From contig NC_092573.1 in assembly GCF_037975245.1 (NCBI RefSeq), positions 4,093,501 through 4,157,500 on the forward strand: DNA of 64,000 nt, given 5' to 3'. Position 1 is the stretch's first letter. Every line of letters begins with the position of its first letter. Positions 52,961-64,000 of the stretch are shown here, piece after piece. The stretch is from Apostichopus japonicus. Its lineage: Eukaryota; Echinodermata; Holothuroidea; Aspidochirotida; Stichopodidae. The position numbers were made by a program, and so were the translations under genes. Under the pieces are notes generated by a model. The model searched no databases. It was not told the origin of the DNA and worked only from the letters and a program-made list of their open reading frames with translations.

Positions 52961-54424
52961 CTACCAACAATATGGTTCGCTGCACTAATTACAGGAAATC
53001 CAAATGCCAAATATAAGAACTACAAAGCGACCTTCCTTGAGATATCATGTCTTCAAGATTTTCACACTCTTTCCATCTGTTGACCTCTAATGACCTTTGA
53101 CATTCATGAAAAACAATACAGATCGTCTACTCACCAACGGCAGGTTACACACCAAATTTGAACTTCCTGCAACTTCTCTTTCGTGAGATATTGTGTGAAC
53201 AATATTTTCAGACTTTGACCCGTCGTGACCTCAAATGACATTTGACCAATACCAACAACAATCCAAAAGCTATATCGCATAGATTCCTTCTGCCTTCGGC
53301 AAGGAGTAATAAAACACTTACCCCCAAAAAACCATATTTTATAAAAGGCCAGTGGTGTGCTATTTTATGTTAACCTGTTGACCCCTAGATGCTCAGAGAG
53401 TGACAACTGACAATAATCAAGTGGGTTTTAAGTACCTCACACAAGATTATCAACTCTCTGAAACATGATCCTTTTTATACCTAAATCGTGGCCCTTTACA
53501 AACTGAGCTAAATTGTAGTTTACCCGAGTATGTTCACCAAACGCAAGGGAAGCAACCGACAACTCATGGTGGAGCATCGTCACACTATATTATACTCACC
53601 AAAGCTCAACATTTACCTCAAGTTTTAACCGATGTTGATTATCAGCAAGAGGTTTGAAGTCATGTGGACTTACACATCAAGTTCATCCATACTTTCCTTT
53701 TGAAGGTACCATGTTTCAATTATATTTGTACCTTGACTTCTGTTGGCCGCAAATGACCTATGTCATCCACAGAAAACAGTAGCATTCGTGTACTCAGAAA
53801 GGTGGGTATACATACCACGAGTTTGTATTTTTAGCCTTTGATCTCTGTGATATCAAGTGACTTTTGACCTCTAGAGACCATAATGCTTCTTGTAGTTACA
53901 AAAATTAATCCACATACCAAGTGTGAGGTACATCAAAGCTTCTCATTTGGAGTAATCACGTTTACAAGGTTTTCAGACATTAACCTTTATGTATCGGAAG
54001 TGATTTTTGCCCTCTTAAAAGAGCAATATGTGCTTATTTGTACTTACTAAGGTCGATATAAATAGCATATATGAAGTTTATCGGAGTTTCACTTTTGGAG
54101 TCATCAATTTTTGCAAGAAGTTTAGAGTTGACATCTGTTGACCATTGATCTTCCCAATAACTTAATAAGAGGTATCTACATACCAAGTATGAGAATCATC
54201 AAGCCAGAATGATTGACTTAGCATTTTAACAAGGTATTCAGATTTTGCCTCATTTCACCTTTGACCTCTAACAAAAACTCCTAAACAAAACAAAACAATT
54301 CAAAAGAGTGCTAGAGCAGTACTAAGTAATGGACACGTACCACGAACTTTGACACTCACCAATGCCACAGATCTTCAGTCAAACTGTTTACAGGGTTTCA
54401 TACTTCGGCCGCTGGTGACATGAA

Positions 54425-54437
54425 TGACCTTTGACCT
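54425..54437. promoter_or_regulatory. Exact DR1 nuclear-receptor motif (in repeat array)
   Basis: A second exact TGACCTTTGACCT in the same array, about 1.5 kb from the first and 7.2 kb downstream of the COUP-TF stop codon. Same caution applies. Confidence 0.5.
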
Positions 54438-55789
54438 CGCTCAACCACACAAGTACTAAGGATGGTTTACATTTTAAGTTTGAAATTCGTTGCAAGCTAA
54501 ACTTGGTGAGTCATCGTGTTTACAAGCCAGAGCGTCGCTAACGCACGTATACCCACCCCAAAGATGCTTTTGCTTTTGGCAAGGAACCAACATAAAAGGT
54601 TAAAAGCCCCGATGTCGCTTGATCGTATCCATGAACAATATCACGCCAAAGTTACATACTGATTAGTTATGGTGTATTATGAAACCATTCAGTCGCTTAA
54701 CCTACAGCACTGTCAAACCCAGAATCATCCTAACTTTGATTGTGGGTATAATTCAACATTTCGAGATCACAAAGGCCATCAAGAATTGGTATAACAGTAT
54801 GCGGCCTGGTTCTGAAAATTACTGATGTAGCTGTCAACTAAATCCTAGTACACCAACGTACGGGAATCGCCCTTTCAAGAGAAATACTACAACTGTGATC
54901 ATTAATTACTACGATGTCACCGTCACACTGTGTTATATCAACACTAACTGAACACAATGCTTTGTAAGAAGCGAACTTCATACATTGCCTCTGGGAAAAG
55001 TTTGTTACGATAGTTATACATTATAGATGTTTCGTTTTACATTCTGTGGACATTTACTGTTTCTAATGCAAAATGCTTTGAGGGTTCGATGAAGAAATGA
55101 GCTGCATGTTTTAGGAATCTGATATTTAAAGGTTCTCTTATGAGGAATCATGGATACAAGGTTTCCACACTTTCATCTTTGATGACCATTTACCTCCAAT
55201 ACAACATTAGGGTTCATCTACAAAGTATGTGACAGCCAAATAGCAAATGAGATGCATCCAAGGTCACCTTCTTGAGATTTCGTGTGTACAACGTTTTCGC
55301 TTTTAGCTCTGATGATCTAAATTGATCGTTGACCGCCAGTGTGAACAATATGGTCCATCATCATCATAACATACTACATACGAGACACACATCCTACCAG
55401 AACTGCTGTGTTTACAAACATTTCAGAATTTGACCTTTAGCACCTCATATGAACAATGACCTCCAGCAAAACAATCTGGTACATCTTTACAACATGCGGT
55501 ATCTTCGTATTAAGAGATTCTCAAGAATGCCATGATTGCGAGGGTTATGATTCTCATGAAAACTAAAAAAATATCATAAAATGAACCATGGCAAGAGTAT
55601 CTATCATCTACACGATTCCAGAGATTGATATGCTATATTCGAGGTTCACACATGAGATATCGTACTTAGGCTTTGTTTATAGGATCTCCTTCATACGAAA
55701 CCCGTTTGTTACAAAGTGGCCATCATGAGAATCTTCAATAATCTTTGACCCCCTTACGAAACGATTTAGCATTTTGATCTATGCTTACC

Positions 55790-58700
55790 TTAAATGAACA
55801 GTAAATATTTACCAAAATCAATTTCTTCAGTTTATCGAGGACACTGTTTACTGATGCGTTTTTACAATTGTCACTCGTTTAAGAGCACAAGCCATTCTCT
55901 TGTATCGTACAAAGGGATTTGTTCATACTGTGGTGTCCGAGGTACTCCGGTAACACTAGACCTAAAATGTTGTACATAAACATACGTTAGTCGCAATACC
56001 CATCTACGTAAACATATAATCATCTCAAAATATGTACAAACAACAGTGTGACACTATGAGTCTATATGACCTTTACCTGCGTTCAAGTAAGTTTGCAATG
56101 CTAGGTTCGTTGACACCACTTTCGTTCAACAACATTACTTCTGGGCCAAAAGAAGAGAAGTCAGAGACACTTCGATATTTGGTTGACATGAAAATGTCTG
56201 TTTATTTATTAAGAGTCTTGACGTTTCCGTGTCTAGGACACTTTACAAACATCGCACAAAATCGAATGCAATGCACGAGTACAGTTTCATATTTTTGGTT
56301 AAAGTACAAATGAGTTAACGTACACACTGTACTCTACTTGTCATACAAGTTTTAACGTACAAAAACTACTTAAAAAAGTCACATTATGGTGTGAATAAAT
56401 GTGGACAGTAGCAGAAATTAAAATCATGCGTGTTACATATAATGGAATATCCTGCGACAGCTGCTGTATATACGGGTAAATATTTTGAAGGTTATGATGA
56501 GAAAAGCAACTTTCATCGTACGACAAAGCTCGGCACACTAATTTTATTTAAAAGAACATATTCAGCAATATATCAACTAGAAAGTAAATTCTACTATTAT
56601 AACACATAAGTCTATAAGTAACATTTCGAAGCGACTTGAATTTTAAGTTCATGTATCCGCTAGCTTTGAACAACAACGTATACTAGGATTGGAAATAATA
56701 CGTATCTACACCATGCCTCTTCACTCCCAAAATCGTGTTAACTTTTTTTTTACCGAATCTGCTAGTTTCATTATTCTATAACCGTATGCTTTGCCTATAT
56801 GAGAACACCGTGAAGTAATTTCCTCACCCAATAAGTACAATTAGTTGGTATTTACCCCTAGCTTTACCTCCCTGTTCTCTTGATCTTAAATATCTGTATG
56901 TTGAAATAAATATATAATATATATATAAAGTCATGGAGCAGTTACCTCGGACTATATTCTATCAGATAGATGTCTGTAACTGCTGTCACAGTTCCGCCAG
57001 CTATCTATCTGAACTCCCCCGGAACCCTGCTGAAGTAGGGTATGGGGGGGGGGGGTTATAGGCTCTGCTACTGCTTACCAAAGTGCAACACAGTTCTGTG
57101 ATGATTATTTATAATATGGCGCAAGACTTACAACATGAAAAAGTTTCCGTTTACAGTTTCAAATATGATCGAACACAGCATCATCAACTATGAAGCAAAT
57201 TAATTATTCATCTCTGATAATCTAGCACAATATGATTTGCTTTATTGGATCATAGTTGTCTTCAGACGGCAAGGTTATTGTTACACGAAAAGAAGCAAAA
57301 GTAACAATTGACTCTGGGTTTCACGAGAATGTGAATGGTCAACTTAACTTTTAACTATTGGACATGATTGGATAGGTTGAGCGAATTTCATATCAGAGTG
57401 AAAAGGTCAAATATAATGAAAAATGAAACAATAAATTCAGTTCAGCAAACAATTGTTCAGTTCGGTTCTCCGAATCCGTGGTCTATGCATGTAGAACAAT
57501 AAATCAGCTTAACGGATTGTTGCACTGTATAACATGCTTGAATGCTGATAGAAAAGAAGTCGTTTCTACTAATTGCCTTAATTAACAAAAATTAGTAGTT
57601 GTCAGTTAACAGTGTTAACAAAGTGGATTTACTCAAACACAGTACCGTATAGTACTTATCACACTCAAGAATCATTAGAAAGGTTTGGCAATGTTTTATT
57701 TCTGGTACAAAATCAGCTGCAGAATTCTCTGTACATGGAGAAGAACAATAGTATTTTTCCCCTTTAACCTTGTGATTATTCATTACCCTTAAAAACGAGA
57801 GTTATTGCATGACAACGTACACAAGACGATTGATAACGATGACGCCTAACATGTTTATTACCACCTGATTATGATTAACTGTCATATCTGTGTATAGGCT
57901 ACCTCAACATATAATTGCTTACCAACATGGCCGAGTAAAGATTTCACTTGGCTAACGTATCATGTGTAGGCTTTTCACTACTCGGTGGTACTAAAGCTCT
58001 AACAGGCAGGTTTTGTTTGTGTGCAAAATACCGTTTTTTCATTATGCAAAATACATCTTATACATTCATAGCAATGTTTTTGTGCGATGTTTTACATAGA
58101 TTCGGATATAGGACTGCTACTGCCATGTAATTGTTACAACGGAATGATACACAACTACAGCTTTGCATATGCAATTACTAAATTGTTTGAAACAGACAAT
58201 TTCGATTCTTTAACTTCAATTTGCTGTTCTTACTTGTAATATTTAAGTGCTGACGGTAGGACTTTAATTTGTTCTAGTACCATAGTATAAGTGACACAAT
58301 GACGTGTTGATAAAGGTGTGATGAAGGTCGAAATGTACTATAAAATATGTATTTAAAAATAAAGTTGTTTCACATTCGACGGTAAACTCTTTGTACGTTC
58401 AATTTGTAGTGACTTCGTTGTATTAAAACGCATTTATAAATCAAAAAGGGCAGCACGTTGTGACCTGTTGTATACCTTTCACAGTGACATTTAGTATTGC
58501 TATCACACAATAGTTTGTGTTTTTATTTTGCAATTTCAACATCGATGCCGCTGGCTTCGTTGACCACAAATGTTGTTTTAATTACATGAATGTTTATGTG
58601 TTGCGACTCGTAGGTATTACAATATCTCACGCTATTTATATTGATTTTTTGTTGTTGATTACACACAAGAAGACATTCTTATATTACTTGATGTATACAA

Positions 58701-60159
58701 GTAGGTTGCTTAGTACAAAAACACGAAGGAAACAAGATAATATTATTTTAACTCCTACGACTCCTATTATTAGAAGTATTTCAGATCTATGAAGCATTTC
58801 AAACTAGATCTCGTACTCCATTACTGAATATGTCAACGACTAAAGAGAATTCGAAATTCGAAGAAAAAAATGTGAGTTGTAATAACAAATTCTTAATCAC
58901 AAAAAGAGGCAAGAATAAACAATAATCATACATTCCATTTGACGTTAGTAGAGAGGAAGAATATTAATAATCATAATAATAATAAAAAGGAAAAAAAACC
59001 GGAATGACTTCAGTATACGATAGGCGCATGCAAACATTATTTCTACACATCAAATAAAGAAGAAATTGAGAACAGTAAAACGTCAAGACAATAATTGTAG
59101 CAATCAAAAGAAATATGAAAAAAAAATGTTTTATCAATAATTGATTATTATACTAGGTACTCTCAATGATACTTCCAGAGCTATACGGTGCATCCTTTCC
59201 CCATGCAACGGCGTATAGACATACAATTTGCGTACCGGTATTGTGTACATTGTCTTTTCATGTGTTTGCTGTTTTTAACGCGACACAGATTCGCTCTAAA
59301 TGGCAAGCGCACATGCAGGCATGAAAAATAAAAGTATAGGTCAACAACTCGAATCTGTCAGACAGCAACGGTAAAAAAAACAAGTATATCGTCGCATCCA
59401 GATATCGCAAATGCATCATCATCATTATCATCATTATCATCATCACTCTATGCCATTGCAGTACCATTCATGCTTTTAGAAAGAAAAGAAAGTCCTGTCT
59501 GCATCTATATCGTAAAAATGTACATTTCCAATGCAAAAGACAAGAACAAGTAACCGTTTTGAGGGATTCTGTATAATTATTCATCGCGAAAAACGCCATG
59601 TCGCGCGTAGAATCATCTCTCTAACATAGGAATTAATATTTTCAGCTGTATCCAGATATACTTTGATTAAAATCTTAAACGACCATTTGTTAACTTTGGA
59701 TGATTTCTTTACTGTACGAGAAATAAGCTAATATAAGTTACAGTTGGACCATATTACCCTCGAACGACGCTTTACAAGACACGCTGGCTTTGCGATGTTA
59801 CTATATATCGGATTATCCAAGGGGAATGGATCTTGTCGAATTTACTAGAAATAATCTTTTCTTGAGTTAATGGAAATTACGTACATAAACATGATTCTTT
59901 ACTGTAAGTACTCCACCATATTAGTATTCCCGATGATTTAATGCGTTGGAGAATTCAGCAGCCGAGAAGTGACGATGTTTATTTTAGTGATTTACGCGAT
60001 AACTTCTAGCCATTAAAATTGGTAATAAAAGCATGAACGTATATATATGAACATACAAAGATATGAAAGATATGTCTTTTTTTCTCGTATGTACATGTTT
60101 ATATAAACACATATCCTATATACACATATATTATATTTCTTAGTGTAGAGTAAATCATT

Positions 60160-60191
<32 letters not shown>

Positions 60192-61606
60192 ATATATATG
60201 CAACGCACACAGCATCATTCACTTAACATGATTACGCGCGCACATGTATATAAATTATTTCTGAGCTATAGGTAGAACCGTAGAAGTGTGTCTTTAACTA
60301 CAACATGACAAAAAAAAGTTTTGCAGCATGCGCCAATGAGATGTGATCTACAGTGGTACATTAAGACATGAAGTCACTTTTTAGACAAAGAAACATTAAC
60401 ACGTGATCTTCATGTGCAGGAAGAGTTTTATCATAAAGAAGAAGTACTGACGAAAAAACACAAACTGGCAAGGTAGTGCAGATTTCTTTTACATTTCTAA
60501 AAACTGTAAAAAAGTAACGTTATAGTCCAAACAGTATAGATACAAAAAATGTGCAATTGTGGTAAATATTTCAGGAGTGATTCTTAAATAGTGATACGGA
60601 TATCCGACAATGAACTTAAAATCAAATGTCCTGAGATTTGCTAGATCAATATTTGACACATGACCATAAAATCATTTCAAGTATCTGAAGTCTTCTGATG
60701 TATTAATCTGATAAAAGAACAAGGATTTGTTGTGTTCAAGGGAGTTGGCAAGTTAAAATGATTTAATAATAACGATTTGGCGGGTGGAGTACTATTTCCT
60801 GTTGTCTCGGATATTTCAGGTTATATTTCAGCATAAAAGTAAGGAAAACGTTTGGAACATAAAAGGAACAAATGTACGACTAACTATTTCTTTTTAATAA
60901 GTCTGAATATCTTACAGACTTGTTATCAGCTGCTTTTCTATTCGATGGTACAGTCCGGATGGAAAAAAAAAGTATACAATTTTGGCGACTAAAAGGAAAA
61001 GAGTTAATTGTGCCTTCTATAAAGTTCAAATCTTATCTGTCATACAGACTACTACAACTTGAATATGTGCCGACGCGGAAGTGAACCTATATTACTATTG
61101 AGACACGGTTTTCTTCACAAAACTGATTAATTTCGAATAGAAATAGATGAATATTATTGGTTAATAGATATTGAATTGGCAAGGGATTGCATTTAATAGT
61201 GTCTCCGACGAATTCGACGCAAGGGAATTAGAAACACAATCCCGAAAAAAAGGGATATTGGCTGTGATGAGAGATTTAAAAACTTGTTGACAGCAGCCAT
61301 GGCTCGTCCGTCCGACAGCTCTATCGACCAGGGCAGCTTCGGACAGGACACTGCATCTGTCTTGGTCCACAAGTGATTCACTTACCATTTAGCGACAGCT
61401 ATATAGTCGTACTGTACGTTACTCAACTCTGTTTGTTGTACAAGTCGCGCTAAACTGAGTAATCGTCGGAATTCATTCCGGCTCTGCGTCGGGACTCGTG
61501 CACTTTCTCTGCTCGGTTCAAAAGAGCAGCAAGCAAACGTCTATATGGCCGTCGGATTGCATAAACGCCGGAGTTGTTCGCCGGACTTGTAACTGCGGCC
61601 AAGTCT
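55790..61606 (-). other. Downstream flank of COUP-TF, likely including its 3' UTR
   Basis: Mostly unique sequence with no convincing protein. It contains a G-run (57043-57055), an AT-rich stretch (60158-60191) and a CAT/ATT microsatellite (59416-59455). A minus-strand AATAAA (59983-59978) would give a 3' UTR of about 1.6 kb, but no strong GU-rich element follows, so the true 3' end is uncertain. Confidence 0.4.

Positions 61607-64000
<2,394 letters not shown>

Larger units (their letters stand above)
52540..55780. repeat. Diverged tandem array of about 125-160-bp units carrying DR1 (TGACCTTTGACCT) motifs
   Basis: Recurring phrases mark the units. One is a 'CTCxAATGACCTTTGACCTCTACCA' type block; another is 'CATACCAAGTATGAGAAxC'; a third resembles GAGATATCGTGTTTACAAG, seen near 52914, 53040, 53199, 53950, 54098, 54222, 54508, 55144 and 55272 with many substitutions. 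DR1 or near-DR1 sites lie at 52948-52960 and 54425-54437 (exact), and 53091-53103, 53236-53248, 53858-53870 and 54255-54267 (one to two changes). Related single or double units lie at 6571-6720, 16810-17060 and 35940-36030, so this is a dispersed repeat family expanded here. Units are too diverged to be recent. Confidence 0.8.

Noticed and set aside
61161-61388. Minus-strand open frame downstream of the COUP-TF stop
   Set aside because: It lies in the likely 3' UTR, has no acceptor or homology, and its partner frame at 61450-61695 merely overlaps the receptor exon out of frame.

Overview
This is eukaryotic DNA, AT-rich and dominated by introns, SINEs, MITE-like elements and tandem repeats. 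It most likely comes from a marine invertebrate deuterostome. An echinoderm is my best guess, from the repeat style and the vertebrate-like protein matches, but I cannot prove it. Drosophila and C. elegans are excluded in practice because both lack MSH3.

Two genes can be read with confidence, both on the minus strand. (1) MSH3, the MutS-beta mismatch-repair subunit, fills 491-40424. I resolved 16 coding exons with mutually compatible phases (2,534 coding bases, about 844 residues). They run from the start codon, through a PCNA-binding PIP box, the mismatch-binding, connector and lever domains and the clamp, to the segment just before the ATPase. The ATPase exons lie beyond the left edge. One intron (29365-34809) has the sequence of a U12-type AT-AC intron. 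(2) The last coding exon of a COUP-TF nuclear receptor (NR2F / seven-up family) lies at 61607-61881. The rest of that gene is beyond the right edge.

Layout: 1-40.4 kb is MSH3. Its introns carry a 1.7-kb 12-bp minisatellite with a 408-bp higher-order repeat, a 9-bp array, and 51-, 61-, 17- and about 148-bp tandem repeats, two tRNA-derived SINEs, a MITE and (TA)n tracts. 40.4-52.5 kb is intergenic, with a hAT-type MITE at 45151-45499 (near-perfect 8-bp target duplication), a second probable hAT-like element at about 42.1-42.8 kb, and a short MFS-transporter-like coding relic near 51.45-51.6 kb. 52.5-55.8 kb is a diverged tandem array whose units carry TGACCTTTGACCT-type DR1 motifs, the class of site bound by COUP-TF, HNF4 and RXR. 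55.8-61.6 kb is mostly unique sequence downstream of the receptor exon and probably includes its 3' UTR. 61.9-64 kb is receptor intron.

The most interesting points are the AT-AC intron, the DR1-bearing array 6-9 kb downstream of a receptor expected to bind DR1, and the tight same-strand linkage of MSH3 and COUP-TF. No CRISPR, operon or prokaryotic feature is present. I found no wholly new protein system.
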